From: Lachnoclostridium edouardi
GTDB taxonomy: Bacteria > Bacillota > Clostridia > Lachnospirales > Lachnospiraceae
Direction of reading: 5' to 3'
DNA length: 64,000 nt
Assembly: GCF_900240245.1 (NCBI RefSeq)
Contig: NZ_OESQ01000001.1
Span: 2,219,615-2,283,614 of the forward strand
Position numbers and translations under genes: made by a program. Within the stretch, counting starts at the first letter, position 1; each line of letters starts with the position of its first letter. Positions 55,607 through 64,000 of the stretch are shown one piece after another. A model generated the notes under the pieces. It was not told where the DNA came from. It saw only the letters and a program-made list of their open reading frames with translations, and searched no databases.

Positions 55607-56593
55607 ATGAAAAAATTGTTTGCAACAGCAGGAATAATTATGTGCTTGGCGGCAGCAGCCGGATGTTCACAGTCAGGAGAAAGTCAGACGGAGAAACAGA
55701 ATACTAATGAAGGAGGCTGGGCTCCTCAAAAAAATATAGAGTGGGTAGTGACCTCCAGCGCCGGCGGCGGCAGCGACGTTTACACCAGGGTGATTGCAGA
55801 AATTATGAAAGATGAAGGGATGGTAGATCAAACTATTTTAATTAATAATCAGACAGACGGAGGGGGAGAAGTAGGACGTTTAAGGGTAAGCCAGGAGAAA
55901 AGCGACGGTCATTTGCTGTTGACCTTTAACAGCGGGGATTTGGTTCCTATGGTGACTAATACAGATAACAGAATAGAAAATTTCAGGCCTATTGCTGTGA
56001 TGGCTGTGGACAGGCATCTGCTGTTAAAGGGGAAAAAGACGCCTTATGCAGATCTGAAAGAAGCCTTAGAGGCAGCAAAGGCAGGAGAAAAGGTAACCAT
56101 AGGCGGCTCTAAAGGGGAGGATTACAGATTATATGAAATGTTTTTAGATGTGTCAGGGCTAAGCGATAAGCAGTTGACTTACATTATGTATGACGCCACC
56201 TCAGATGCAATTACTTCTTTATTAGGAGGGCATATAGATTACTGCATCTCAAAGCCTGCTTCCAGTATTCAATATATGGAGTCTAATGATGTGGAGGCTG
56301 AGGTGGCTTTGGCTAAGGAGCCGTTTGGAGGAAGCTTAGGAGATATTCCTCTTCTTAGTCAGGCAACAGGGCTGGAAGATATTGAGGCGCCTATATGGCG
56401 GGGCGTGGTAGGTCCTGCCTCTATGCCTGATGAAGCAGTAAAGTTTTGGAGCGATTTGCTGGGACAGGTTTCTGAGACTGAGGCGTGGAAAATGGATTAT
56501 ATTGAAAAAAATCATCTGACGCCTTTATATTTGCCTGCAGAGGAAGCGGAAACTTATATGAAGGACTATGAAAAAACAATTTTAGCCCAGTAA
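55607..56593 (+). CDS. TTT transporter substrate-binding lipoprotein (TctC/Bug family)
   Basis: A 328-aa lipoprotein with lipobox AAAGC (C20) and the Bug-type receptor fold: NIEWVVTSSAGGGSDVYTRV for the first loop, VGRLRVSQEKSDGHLL, and YDATSDAITSLLGGHIDYCI for the second. These receptors bind small carboxylates or similar anions outside the membrane and deliver them to TctAB. The gene is intact and starts right after the tctA stop. The ligand is unknown; with the neighbouring cytoplasmic sulfatase, an organic sulfate carrying a carboxylate is a reasonable guess. Confidence 0.9.
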   Translation: MKKLFATAGIIMCLAAAAGCSQSGESQTEKQNTNEGGWAPQKNIEWVVTSSAGGGSDVYTRVIAEIMKDEGMVDQTILINNQTDGGGEVGRLRVSQEKSDGHLLLTFNSGDLVPMVTNTDNRIENFRPIAVMAVDRHLLLKGKKTPYADLKEALEAAKAGEKVTIGGSKGEDYRLYEMFLDVSGLSDKQLTYIMYDATSDAITSLLGGHIDYCISKPASSIQYMESNDVEAEVALAKEPFGGSLGDIPLLSQATGLEDIEAPIWRGVVGPASMPDEAVKFWSDLLGQVSETEAWKMDYIEKNHLTPLYLPAEEAETYMKDYEKTILAQ

Positions 56594-56627
56594 AACAGAG
56601 AAACATTGCACAAAACCGGAGGGTGAA

Positions 56628-57722
56628 ATGAAGCATATTACAGTGATGATAAAGCCGGCATCTCAGCGGTGCGGTTTAAGATGTAAATATTGTTTTTACC
56701 ACGATATCAGCCAAAAACGCAGTGCTGCAGACAGGGGATTAATGTCCATAGAGACGGCAGAAATCATTATAAAAAAGACCATAAAAGAATCAGAAAACTC
56801 CTGCTGCTTTGCATTTCAGGGAGGAGAGCCGTTTTTGCGTGGGCTGGACTTTTACAGGGAATTTGTGCAGATTGTCAGACGCTGTAATGAAAAAAATGTT
56901 TTTGTAAGCTATGCGATTCAGACAAACGGTATGCACATTAATGAGGAATGGGCGAAATTTTTAAAAGACAACAGATTTTTAGTAGGAATATCTTTAGACG
57001 GACCGGCAGAAATACATAATAGATTTCGGGTGGACCAGAGAGAAAAGGGCACGTACAAAAATGTAATGGCAGCGTGTAGTATTTTAAACAGGTTTCAGGT
57101 GCCTTTTAATATACTTTGCGTAATTACTGCCTTTTCTGCCAGAAGGGGAATGAAGCTTTATGAATTTTATAAAAAACAGGGATTTTCCCACCTTCAATTT
57201 ATTCCTTGTCTGGAACCTGCAGGGGAAGTGCGAGGGGAACATGCCCTCTCCTCTGCAGATTACGGAGAATTTTTAAAAACCATTTTTGATTTGTGGTACC
57301 AGGATTTTCAGAAAGGAAAGTATTTAAGTATCAGGCATATAGATAATTACCTTTCCCTTCTGGCCGGTCAGCCTCCGGAGCTGTGTTCTATGAAGGAGCA
57401 GTGCAGCTGCCAGTTTGCCCTGGAGGCAGACGGCAGTGTGTACCCCTGTGATTTTTATATGGCAGACCAATGGATGCTGGGAAATATTCTAAGCTGTTCT
57501 TTTCAGGAAATGGCTGAGGGAGAAACAGCCGGACAGTTTATTTCCCAGTCAGTAATTGGCAGCCAGTGCAGAGAATGTAAGTGGGGATGGCTCTGCAGAG
57601 GAGGCTGCAGACGGGACAGAGAACAGGAAAAAAATATTTTTTGCAAAAGCTATGAAGATTTTTTTGAATATAGTATTCAAAGATTGGAGTCAGCTGCAGC
57701 AATGATGTATGGATTAAGGTGA
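56628..57722 (+). CDS. anaerobic sulfatase-maturating radical SAM enzyme (anSME)
   Basis: A 364-aa radical SAM/SPASM enzyme that oxidises the active-site Cys or Ser of sulfatases to formylglycine without oxygen. The SAM cluster is C15-x3-C19-x2-C22 (CGLRCKYC). FQGGEP and GISLDGP follow. C-terminal cysteines CSMKEQCSC, YPCDF, CREC and CRGGCRRD bind two auxiliary clusters. It belongs to the same operon as its likely substrate at 52360. GGAGGGTG precedes the ATG. Confidence 0.93.
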   Translation: MKHITVMIKPASQRCGLRCKYCFYHDISQKRSAADRGLMSIETAEIIIKKTIKESENSCCFAFQGGEPFLRGLDFYREFVQIVRRCNEKNVFVSYAIQTNGMHINEEWAKFLKDNRFLVGISLDGPAEIHNRFRVDQREKGTYKNVMAACSILNRFQVPFNILCVITAFSARRGMKLYEFYKKQGFSHLQFIPCLEPAGEVRGEHALSSADYGEFLKTIFDLWYQDFQKGKYLSIRHIDNYLSLLAGQPPELCSMKEQCSCQFALEADGSVYPCDFYMADQWMLGNILSCSFQEMAEGETAGQFISQSVIGSQCRECKWGWLCRGGCRRDREQEKNIFCKSYEDFFEYSIQRLESAAAMMYGLR

Positions 57723-57733
57723 AAGGTGGGCTT

Positions 57734-58543
57734 GTGGAAAGAATAGTACTGTTTCTAGTTAGTTTTCTGGCCAGCTCCTTAGGCTCAGCCGTGGGAGTGG
57801 GAGGAGGAATCATTATAAAGCCTGTTCTGGACGCCCTAAGTATATTTCCGGCAGAAACCATTAGCTTTTTATCCGGAACAACAGTATGCGCCATGTCCGG
57901 CTTTTCTCTTTTTTGTATGAGAAAGGAGGAAAACTGTGCCAAGAAGAAAACCACAATTTTTCTGGCAGCAGGAGCAGTGCTAGGCGGAATTGCAGGAAAA
58001 AGAATTATGGACCTGGCCCTATGCTGGTTTTCCGGTTGGGGGCCGGGAAACAGTGATAATATGTTGGTGCTGCCCCAGTCATGTTTACAGCTGGCAGTAA
58101 ATACTGCCGTTTTTTTGTATATAAGGAAAAAATCTCAGATACAATCTGTAAATATTAAAAGTTTAATGGTTTGCCTGGGACTGGGATTAGGTATGGGGCT
58201 GATATCTTCCTTTTTAGGAATAGGAGGAGGAGCATATAATGTAGCCGTTTTATATTATTTCTTTTCCATGAATTCCAGAGAAGCAGGGAGAAACTCATTG
58301 TATATTATTTTTTGCTCTCAGCTTGCATCTGCAGCCGGTTTTATTTTTTGCAAAAATATTCCGGAATATCCCCCTGCTGTTTTAGGACTTTTAATAGCAG
58401 GGGCTTTAAGCGGAGGTTATTTGGGAAGCAAAGCCGCCGGAAGGCTGTCCCATAAAAAATTGGAACAGGTATTTTCAGGATTTATGGTATTAATTATTTT
58501 ATTAAATTTATATAATATGATTCATTTTAGTTTCAGTGTGTAG
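57734..58543 (+). CDS. TauE/SafE family anion exporter
   Basis: A 269-aa membrane protein with about eight helices and the two Gly-rich repeats of this family ([17 protein letters not shown] near the start and [14 protein letters not shown] midway). Family members export sulfite, sulfoacetate or related anions. It ends the sulfatase operon, so export of sulfate released in the cytoplasm is likely (inference). A GTG at 57719 is possible, but AAAGGTGG at 57722-57729 better serves the GTG at 57734. Confidence 0.86.
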   Translation: MERIVLFLVSFLASSLGSAVGVGGGIIIKPVLDALSIFPAETISFLSGTTVCAMSGFSLFCMRKEENCAKKKTTIFLAAGAVLGGIAGKRIMDLALCWFSGWGPGNSDNMLVLPQSCLQLAVNTAVFLYIRKKSQIQSVNIKSLMVCLGLGLGMGLISSFLGIGGGAYNVAVLYYFFSMNSREAGRNSLYIIFCSQLASAAGFIFCKNIPEYPPAVLGLLIAGALSGGYLGSKAAGRLSHKKLEQVFSGFMVLIILLNLYNMIHFSFSV

Positions 58544-58573
58544 CGGGAGATATGCAATGACTGGAATTTCCCC

Positions 58574-58602
58574 TTGCAGAACCGGCCTTGCTCTTGTATA
58601 CT
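58574..58602 (+). promoter_or_regulatory. sigma-A promoter of the ecfA1 operon
   Basis: TTGCAG (58574-58579), 17-nt spacer and TATACT (58597-58602) preceded by TG, 30 nt before the ecfA1 ATG. Confidence 0.75.
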
Positions 58603-58631
58603 TGTGGGGTAAACATGAAAGAAGGTTTGAA

Positions 58632-59561
58632 ATGGGAATCATAAAAGCAGCCAAACTCATTTTTGACTATGTAAAAAGAGATGAGGAAGAACAGGTCGAG
58701 GAAATAAACAGAGCCATTGATAATGTGACTTTAGATATTAAGGAAGGGGACTTTGTGGCTATTTTAGGCCACAATGGCTCTGGAAAGTCTACATTTGCCA
58801 AACATATAAACGGTATTCTTATGCCCACAGAAGGAACTGTGTGGATCTCGGGAATGGATACCAGCGATGAAAACCAGATATGGGATGTACGCCGGACTGC
58901 AGGAATGGTATTTCAAAACCCGGATAATCAGATTATAGGAAACGTAGTAGAAGAGGACGTAGGGTTTGGACCGGAAAATATAGGGGTGCCTACAGATGAG
59001 ATTTGGAAGCGGGTAGATGAAAGTCTGGAGGCAGTGGGAATGACTGCTTACAGAATGAAGTCCCCTAATAAGCTGTCCGGCGGTCAAAAGCAAAGAGTGG
59101 CTATTGCCGGCGTAATGGCAATGAAGCCGAAATGTATTATTTTGGACGAGCCCACTGCTATGCTGGACCCTAACGGCAGAAAAGAAGTAATCAAAACCAT
59201 CAGAGAGCTGAACCGGAAAGAGGGCATTACAGTTCTTTTAATTACTCATTATATGGAAGAGGTAGTGGATGCAGACAGAGTTATTGTGATGGACAATGGA
59301 AAAATTGTAATGGACAATGTGCCCAGGGAAATTTTTTCTCATGTTAAGGAATTAAAGGGATATCGTCTGGACGTGCCTCAGGTGACAGAGCTGGCATATG
59401 AGCTTTCTGAAGCAGGACTGCCGCTGAAAAAAGGGATTCTTAACATGGACGAGCTGCTGGAGCAGCTGATTCCTTACATGAAAAAGGAATTAAAGGTTTC
59501 TGGAGAATACGATTCTAAGGAAAAGGAACAGTCCGGAAAAGAGGCGCAGAAATGGGAATAA
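58632..59561 (+). CDS. ecfA1: energy-coupling factor transporter ATPase EcfA1
   Basis: A 309-aa ABC ATPase of the shared ECF module that drives vitamin and metal uptake with different S components. Walker A GHNGSGKS (about 46), Q-loop FQNPDNQI, signature [13 protein letters not shown], Walker [12 protein letters not shown] and H-loop ITHYMEE are present. The frame begins at 58536, but the promoter lies inside that extension; AGAAGG upstream and family sequence support the ATG at 58632. Overlaps ecfA2 by 10 nt. Confidence 0.95.
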   Translation: MGIIKAAKLIFDYVKRDEEEQVEEINRAIDNVTLDIKEGDFVAILGHNGSGKSTFAKHINGILMPTEGTVWISGMDTSDENQIWDVRRTAGMVFQNPDNQIIGNVVEEDVGFGPENIGVPTDEIWKRVDESLEAVGMTAYRMKSPNKLSGGQKQRVAIAGVMAMKPKCIILDEPTAMLDPNGRKEVIKTIRELNRKEGITVLLITHYMEEVVDADRVIVMDNGKIVMDNVPREIFSHVKELKGYRLDVPQVTELAYELSEAGLPLKKGILNMDELLEQLIPYMKKELKVSGEYDSKEKEQSGKEAQKWE

Positions 59562-60400
59562 AGGTAGTGCACTTAAATCACATTTACGGGAAAGACACAG
59601 CTTTTTCCCAGTATGCTTTAAAGGATGTGAATCTGGAAATAGAGGACGGACAGTTTATAGGCCTGATCGGCCACACAGGCTCTGGAAAATCTACGCTGAT
59701 TCAGCATTTAAACGGACTTTTAAAAGCTGACAGCGGCGAGATTTATTTTAACGGGGAAAATATTTACCAGGACGGATATAATATGAAGCAGCTGAGAGGG
59801 AAGGTAGGCCTGGTGTTTCAGTATCCTGAGCATCAGCTGTTTGAAATTGACGTATTTTCTGATGTGTGTTTTGGTCCAAAGAACCAGGGCTTATCCCAGG
59901 AGGAGGCAGAAGCCAGAGCCAGGGAGGCTTTGGAGATTGTAGGGTTAGAAGAAAGCTTTTATAAACAGTCTCCTTTTGAGCTGTCAGGAGGTCAGAAGCG
60001 GAGAGTGGCTATTGCAGGGGTGCTGGCTATGAAACCGGAAGTGCTGATTTTAGACGAGCCTACTGCAGGTCTGGACCCTAAAGGGAGGGACGAGATTTTA
60101 GACAGAATTGCAGAACTGCACAAAAAGAAGCATATGACAATTATTTTAGTATCTCACAGCATGGAGGATATGGCAAGGTATGCAGACAGGATTATTGTGA
60201 TGAATCAGGGGGAAAAGGCCTTTGACGGTTCTCCCAGAGAGGTTTTTAGCCATTATAAAGAGCTGGAGAAAATGGGACTGGCCGCCCCTCAGATCACATA
60301 TATTGTACATGCTTTGAAAGAGGCGGGAATACCTATCCGCGACGACTTAATTACTGTGGAGGAGGCCAGAACAGCAATTTTGGCTCTTCTGGGAAAATAG
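59552..60400 (+). CDS. ecfA2: energy-coupling factor transporter ATPase EcfA2
   Basis: A 282-aa second ECF ATPase with Walker [10 protein letters not shown]-loop FQYPEHQLF, signature [13 protein letters not shown], Walker [16 protein letters not shown] and SHSMEDMA. It forms a heterodimer with EcfA1. Start overlaps ecfA1; it ends 10 nt before ecfT. Confidence 0.96.
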   Translation: MGIKVVHLNHIYGKDTAFSQYALKDVNLEIEDGQFIGLIGHTGSGKSTLIQHLNGLLKADSGEIYFNGENIYQDGYNMKQLRGKVGLVFQYPEHQLFEIDVFSDVCFGPKNQGLSQEEAEARAREALEIVGLEESFYKQSPFELSGGQKRRVAIAGVLAMKPEVLILDEPTAGLDPKGRDEILDRIAELHKKKHMTIILVSHSMEDMARYADRIIVMNQGEKAFDGSPREVFSHYKELEKMGLAAPQITYIVHALKEAGIPIRDDLITVEEARTAILALLGK

Positions 60401-60410
60401 AGGAATTGTT

Positions 60411-61211
60411 ATGCTGAGAGAAATTACTTTAGGACAATATTATCCTGTGGATTCTGTGGTTCACAGACTGGACCCCAGAACTAAGCTGGCGGGAACAATG
60501 ATTTTTATTATATCCTTGTTTTGCGCTCAGTCTTTTTGGACATATTTAATCGCCACAGTTTTTCTGGCTGGCTGTATAAAACTGTCAAAAGTGCCGTTTC
60601 GGTTTATGGTAAGAGGGTTAAAGGCAATTTTTATCTTGCTGCTGATCAGCGTCAGCTTTAACCTGTTTCTCACTGCCGGTGAACCTGTATGGCAGTGGGG
60701 TTTTTTAAAGATTACAAAAGAAGGATTAATTTTAGCCGGACTTATGGCTTTGCGCCTGATTTATTTAGTAGTAGGTTCCTCTGTTATGACATTGACCACA
60801 ACCCCTAATCAGCTGACAGACGGTCTGGAGAAAAGTCTGGGATTTTTGAAAAAAATAGGAGTGCCTGTCCATGAGATTTCTATGATGATGTCTATTGCTT
60901 TAAGATTTATTCCTATATTAGTGGAAGAAACAGACAAGATTATGAAAGCTCAAATGGCCAGGGGAGCGGATTTTGAGTCTGGCAATCTAATTAAAAAGGC
61001 TAAAAGCATGGTTCCTCTTTTAGTTCCCCTTTTTATCTCAGCTTTCCGCCGCGCCAACGACCTGGCTATGGCTATGGAGGCCAGATGCTACAGGGGTGGG
61101 GAGGGCAGGACAAAGATGAAGCCTTTAAAATATGAAAAAAGAGACAGGCTGGCATATGTAATCCTGCTGGTTTATTTTGCAGCAGTGCTGGCTGTAGATT
61201 TTCTTTTATAA
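60411..61211 (+). CDS. ecfT: energy-coupling factor transporter membrane subunit EcfT
   Basis: A 266-aa membrane scaffold joining the ATPases to substrate-binding S proteins. Five to six helices and the two coupling motifs, MARGADFES and MEARCYRGGEGRT (the Ala-Arg-Gly pattern), are visible. GAGGA precedes the ATG. No S component is encoded here, as expected for the shared group II module. Confidence 0.95.
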   Translation: MLREITLGQYYPVDSVVHRLDPRTKLAGTMIFIISLFCAQSFWTYLIATVFLAGCIKLSKVPFRFMVRGLKAIFILLLISVSFNLFLTAGEPVWQWGFLKITKEGLILAGLMALRLIYLVVGSSVMTLTTTPNQLTDGLEKSLGFLKKIGVPVHEISMMMSIALRFIPILVEETDKIMKAQMARGADFESGNLIKKAKSMVPLLVPLFISAFRRANDLAMAMEARCYRGGEGRTKMKPLKYEKRDRLAYVILLVYFAAVLAVDFLL

Positions 61212-61250
61212 AAGGGACAGATATAAGATCAGGATTAAGGAGAAACGGCA

Positions 61251-62390
61251 GTGAAACGTGTAAAAATGACAGTGTCATATGACGGCACAAATTACTGCGG
61301 ATGGCAGCTTCAGCCAAACGGACTGACTATAGAAGAAGTATTAAACAGGGCCCTTTCAGAATTGCTAAGAGAGCCTATTGTTATTACCGGGGCAAGTAGA
61401 ACTGATTCAGGGGTGCACGCTATGGGAAATGTGGCAATATTTGATACAGACAACCGTATGCCTGCAGACAAGATTTGCTTTGCCTTAAATCAAAGGCTTC
61501 CTCAGGATATACGGATTCAAAGTTCAGAGGAAGTACCGTTAGACTGGCATCCCAGAAAACAGAATTGCGTTAAAACATATGAATACAAAATTTTAAACAG
61601 AAAAATAGATATGCCTGTGCTGCGCCTTTATTCCCATTTTTGTTATTTTCATCTGGATGTGGAGAAAATGAAAAGGGCAGCCCAATATTTAATGGGGGAG
61701 CATGACTTTAAAAGCTTTTGTACTGTGAGAACTCAGGCTGAGGAGACAGTGAGAACCATTTACAGCCTGACAGTGGAAAAAGATCAAAACAGCATGATCA
61801 CCATAAGAATCAGCGGCAGCGGTTTCCTATATAATATGGTAAGAATTATTGCAGGCACTTTAATAAAAGTAGGTATGGGGGTATACCCGCCGGAACATGT
61901 AGAGGAAATTCTTTATGCCAGGGACAGGCAGGCGGCAGGGGGAACAGCGCCTGCCAAAGGATTGACCTTAATAAGTCTGGAATATGAAAAAGAGCTTCCC
62001 AGATGGGGAGAAGGACATAATAAAGAATGGAGCTATCATGTGCTTCAGTCTCATATTAAAAATGAAGGAAAAGCATATATTTTCCTTCACCGCTGTAAAA
62101 TAGGGGAGGCAGAGGGAGTTTTAAGGAGAACTATTCACCAGGCTTACAGAAACGGCGCGGCTGAGATTTTTGTGGCGGATTATTCTAAGGAAAATGCGAC
62201 TGAAACTGGAAAGCAGTATGGCTATTACCGCTTAAATCTTCTGGAAGATAAAAATAAGTTTTTCCAGGCTATAGACAGTAAGGACAGACAGGAGATGGAA
62301 AACCTTTCTCAGATGGCTGATTTAGTAAAAGAGGGCGGAATAGAGGAGGGCAGATTTTTTCTGGCTGAGGATGTAGGCGAAAACCCTTGA
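61251..62390 (+). CDS. truA: tRNA pseudouridine synthase TruA with C-terminal extension
   Basis: A 379-aa protein. Residues 1-250 are a normal TruA, which makes pseudouridine at tRNA positions 38-40: YDGTNYCGWQ, GASRTDSGVHA with catalytic D52, KTYEYKI and SGSGFLYNMVRIIAGTL. About 125 extra residues follow (from LPRWGEGHNKEWS), with no similarity I recognise; they contain YIFLHRCKIGEAEG and FVADYSKENAT segments. It starts at GTG, 8 nt after AAGGAG; a later ATG at 61266 is possible. Confidence 0.93.
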   Translation: MKRVKMTVSYDGTNYCGWQLQPNGLTIEEVLNRALSELLREPIVITGASRTDSGVHAMGNVAIFDTDNRMPADKICFALNQRLPQDIRIQSSEEVPLDWHPRKQNCVKTYEYKILNRKIDMPVLRLYSHFCYFHLDVEKMKRAAQYLMGEHDFKSFCTVRTQAEETVRTIYSLTVEKDQNSMITIRISGSGFLYNMVRIIAGTLIKVGMGVYPPEHVEEILYARDRQAAGGTAPAKGLTLISLEYEKELPRWGEGHNKEWSYHVLQSHIKNEGKAYIFLHRCKIGEAEGVLRRTIHQAYRNGAAEIFVADYSKENATETGKQYGYYRLNLLEDKNKFFQAIDSKDRQEMENLSQMADLVKEGGIEEGRFFLAEDVGENP

Positions 62391-62429
62391 TTTTTCCTGA
62401 TTTCTCTTAGAATTTTATGGAAAAATGGG

Positions 62430-62458
62430 TTGACACATTTTGAATGGTATTATATAAT
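62430..62458 (+). promoter_or_regulatory. consensus sigma-A promoter of rplM-rpsI
   Basis: TTGACA (62430-62435), 17-nt spacer, TATAAT (62453-62458): a perfect match to consensus. Confidence 0.93.
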
Positions 62459-62464
62459 GTATAA

Positions 62465-62564
62465 CTGTGACGTTAGACGAAAATGCTTAAACCAAAGCCC
62501 CGGAGTAAGCATTTTAGGATATAGTTATTTCTTTATAACATTGATTTTAACAGGAGGTTGACCA
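62465..62564 (+). promoter_or_regulatory. L13-type ribosomal leader
   Basis: A 100-nt leader with a 10-bp perfect stem AAAATGCTTA (62480-62489) and TAAGCATTTT (62506-62515) ahead of rplM. An L13 leader that mediates autoregulation is known in Firmicutes; assignment is by position and stem only. Confidence 0.6.
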
Positions 62565-62993
62565 ATGAAAAGTTTTATGGCTAGTCCAGCGACTATTGAT
62601 AGAAAATGGTACGTAGTTGATGCTGCGGGATGTACTTTAGGACGTTTGTCTTCTGAAGTTGCTAAGGTTTTAAGAGGTAAAAATAAACCAATTTTCACAC
62701 CTCATATGGATTGTGGAGATTATGTAATCGTTGTAAATGCAGATAAAGTTGTTGTAACAGGTAAAAAGTTAGATCAGAAGATTTACTATAATCACTCCGA
62801 TTATGTTGGAGGAATGAGAGAGACTACTTTAAAAGAAATGATGGCTAAAAAGCCTGAGAAGGTAGTTGAGTTAGCAGTTAAGGGAATGCTTCCAAAGGGA
62901 CCTTTAGGAAGAAGCATGATGGACAAACTTCACGTTTATGCAGGCCCAGATCACGAGCAGGCTGCACAGAAGCCAGAAGTTTTAACATTTTAA
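62565..62993 (+). CDS. rplM: 50S ribosomal protein L13
   Basis: A 142-aa L13 protein, an early 23S binder. [36 protein letters not shown] and the [18 protein letters not shown] loop are diagnostic. AGGAGG lies 8 nt before the ATG. The neighbouring rpsI gene forms the usual pair. Confidence 0.97.
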   Translation: MKSFMASPATIDRKWYVVDAAGCTLGRLSSEVAKVLRGKNKPIFTPHMDCGDYVIVVNADKVVVTGKKLDQKIYYNHSDYVGGMRETTLKEMMAKKPEKVVELAVKGMLPKGPLGRSMMDKLHVYAGPDHEQAAQKPEVLTF

Positions 62994-63019
62994 TAAGGTC
63001 TTGAAAGGAGGAAATTAGA

Positions 63020-63412
63020 ATGGCTAACGCAAAATTCTACGGAACAGGAAGAAGAAAAAAATCTATCGCTAGAGTATACTTAGTGCCAGGCACAGGTAAA
63101 ATCACAATCAATAAGAGAGATATCGACCAGTATCTTGGTCTTGAAACATTAAAATTAGTTGTTCGTCAGCCACTGGTAGCTACTGAGACAGTTGACAAAT
63201 TTGACGTATTAGTAAACGTACATGGCGGCGGTTTCACTGGCCAGGCCGGAGCAATCAGACATGGTATTTCCAGAGCTCTGCTTCAGGCAGACGCTGATTA
63301 CAGACCAGTTCTGAAAAAAGAAGGTTTCTTAACAAGAGACCCAAGAATGAAAGAAAGAAAGAAATACGGTCTCAAAGCGGCTCGTCGCGCTCCGCAGTTC
63401 AGCAAGAGATAA
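63020..63412 (+). CDS. rpsI: 30S ribosomal protein S9
   Basis: A 130-aa S9 protein whose C-terminal tail touches P-site t[41 protein letters not shown] and the tail [20 protein letters not shown]...SKR are present. AAAGGAGG precedes the ATG. A strong terminator follows. Confidence 0.97.
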   Translation: MANAKFYGTGRRKKSIARVYLVPGTGKITINKRDIDQYLGLETLKLVVRQPLVATETVDKFDVLVNVHGGGFTGQAGAIRHGISRALLQADADYRPVLKKEGFLTRDPRMKERKKYGLKAARRAPQFSKR

Positions 63413-63445
63413 TCAGATATTCGAGAACAATTCAATACAGTATAC

Positions 63446-63482
63446 AACCTCTCAGGACTTTTGGTCTTGGGAGGTTTTTTGT
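63446..63482 (+). terminator. terminator after rpsI
   Basis: AACCTC pairs with GAGGTT, with inner CAGGAC/GTCTTG, followed by a T-run. Confidence 0.88.
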
Positions 63483-63495
63483 CTGATAAATTTGT

Positions 63496-63524
63496 TTGAC
63501 AAGTTGAAAAAATACAACTATAAT
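63496..63524 (+). promoter_or_regulatory. consensus promoter of the right-edge locus
   Basis: TTGACA (63496-63501), 17-nt spacer, TATAAT (63519-63524). It is the strongest promoter type in the window, placed about 200 nt before the partial gene. Confidence 0.9.
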
Positions 63525-63550
63525 ATTATTGATAATTAAGTAATGACAGC

Positions 63551-63647
63551 CTTTCTCTGTTGCGGAGAGGCAAAATAGTATAATTTTTGATTTATAACAT
63601 AAGTTATAATAATCGGGTGCAGCTCCTGATTTCTCCGCTGCGGAGAG
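63551..63647 (+). repeat. two copies of an RNA hairpin repeat, 78 nt apart
   Basis: TTTCTCTGTTGCGGAGAG (63552-63569) and TTTCTCCGCTGCGGAGAG (63630-63647) match at 16 of 18 positions. Each folds as a 6-bp stem, TCTCTG or TCTCCG against CGGAGA; one difference changes a G-U pair to a G-C pair, which keeps the stem. They lie in a transcribed leader between promoter and gene. The 315-nt gap 63413-63727 otherwise holds only the rpsI terminator, the promoter and the hairpin at 63679. Confidence 0.6.
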
Positions 63648-63678
63648 TTTAAATATGAGCAGAATAAAATAGCTGTAT

Positions 63679-63709
63679 GAAAGAGTTCTGGTTGTTACAG
63701 AACTCTTTC
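63679..63709 (+). terminator. hairpin between the repeats and the partial gene (attenuating terminator)
   Basis: GAAAGAGTTCTG and CAGAACTCTTTC form a perfect 12-bp stem with a 7-nt loop, followed by TTGATTTTGG. The short T tract suggests partial termination. Confidence 0.6.
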
Positions 63710-63727
63710 TTGATTTTGGGGGATAAA

Positions 63728-64000
63728 ATGTACAGCGCAGTTGAATTAAAAGAACTTACAGTAAAACCTAGGATAAATGATATAACTTTGAATGTTCTAA
63801 GAGAATACTACGAGATGTTTTTGTGCCCGTTTATTTATACTTATACTGTTAAAAGTAAGAATAATCAAAGAACAATTTCGGTACGGTTTAATAGTTATAA
63901 TTTCTGTCATTTACTAGGAATAGAATCTATCGCAAAGCCAGCAGTTAGACTTTCAGAATTACATAATTACCGCGGCGAAGATGGGTGGAACAATATAAAA
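63728..64000 (+). CDS. partial gene, PBECR4/nuclease-like protein (possible toxin)
   Basis: The first 91 codons of a gene that runs off the window. GGGGG then ATG at 63728. The visible protein begins MYSAVELKELTV and contains FIYTYTVKSKNNQRTISVRF then NSYNFCHLLGIESIAKPAV. The basic strand followed by F-HLLGI resembles the N-terminal part of PBECR4-type (BECR-fold) nuclease domains found in phage and mobile proteins; this is a recalled pattern and only moderately sure. The AT-rich codon use differs from the ribosomal genes beside it, suggesting acquired DNA. The upstream repeat-plus-terminator arrangement resembles type III toxin-antitoxin loci. Confidence 0.55.
   Translation, partial: MYSAVELKELTVKPRINDITLNVLREYYEMFLCPFIYTYTVKSKNNQRTISVRFNSYNFCHLLGIESIAKPAVRLSELHNYRGEDGWNNIK

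Noticed and set aside
45781..58560. Integrative element or prophage in the accessory block
   Set aside because: No integrase, transposase, phage gene, tRNA target or direct-repeat ends were found.

Overview
The window looks like a chromosome segment of a low-GC, anaerobic, Gram-positive Clostridia member, most likely a Lachnospiraceae-type gut bacterium. The pointers are AAGGAGG ribosome sites with frequent GTG/TTG starts, the S10-spc-alpha ribosomal cluster in Firmicutes order, a zinc-type S14, ECF transporter genes before truA-rplM-rpsI, a SCIFF peptide with its radical SAM maturase next to secDF, a CspC-like subtilase, and choline-binding-type wall repeats. Genus or species cannot be fixed from sequence alone.

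Layout. 1-313: no protein gene; structured DNA with a possible minus-strand small RNA. 0.3-13 kb: a surface glycan operon (TPP enzyme, sugar epimerase, C-methyltransferase, zinc alcohol dehydrogenase, three GT2 glycosyltransferases, a polyprenyl-phosphate sugar transferase) ending in an LCP ligase that would attach the glycan to the wall. 13-20 kb: HtrA protease, a ClpX-like ATPase, a subtilase, a divergent signal peptidase II and a CNNM/CBS membrane protein. 20-26.4 kb: SCIFF peptide (scfA), its maturase (scfB), secDF, tgt, yajC and a HAD phosphatase. 26.5-29 kb: an rRNA-type methyltransferase and a secreted wall-binding protein. 29-45.8 kb: rpsJ to rplQ, including secY, adk, map, infA, rpmJ and rpoA. 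45.9-58.5 kb: an accessory block (alkaline phosphatase, YibE/F, wall-binding protein, sigma-54 activator and a sulfatase operon). 58.6-63.4 kb: ecfA1-ecfA2-ecfT-truA-rplM-rpsI. 63.5 kb to the end: a consensus promoter, two copies of an RNA hairpin, a terminator-like hairpin and the start of a nuclease-like gene.

How genes work together. In the glycan operon the TPP enzyme and a dehydrogenase carrying every key residue of clostridial secondary-alcohol dehydrogenase could build and reduce a two-carbon branch on a keto-sugar, as YerE/YerF do for yersiniose. In the accessory block a sigma-54 activator is followed by a textbook -24/-12 promoter, then a cytoplasmic formylglycine-type sulfatase, a tripartite tricarboxylate-type (TTT) importer, the anaerobic sulfatase maturase and a TauE/SafE exporter: a coherent import-desulfate-export route for an unknown anionic sulfate ester. 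Two of its genes are broken (sulfatase by one frameshift; tctA by an internal deletion plus a frameshift).

The items most worth a second look are the sigma-54 sulfatase operon, the type III toxin-antitoxin-like locus at the right edge, the putative branched-sugar module, the long RNA hairpin between scfA and scfB, and the 12.8-kb block that separates rplQ from ecfA1.
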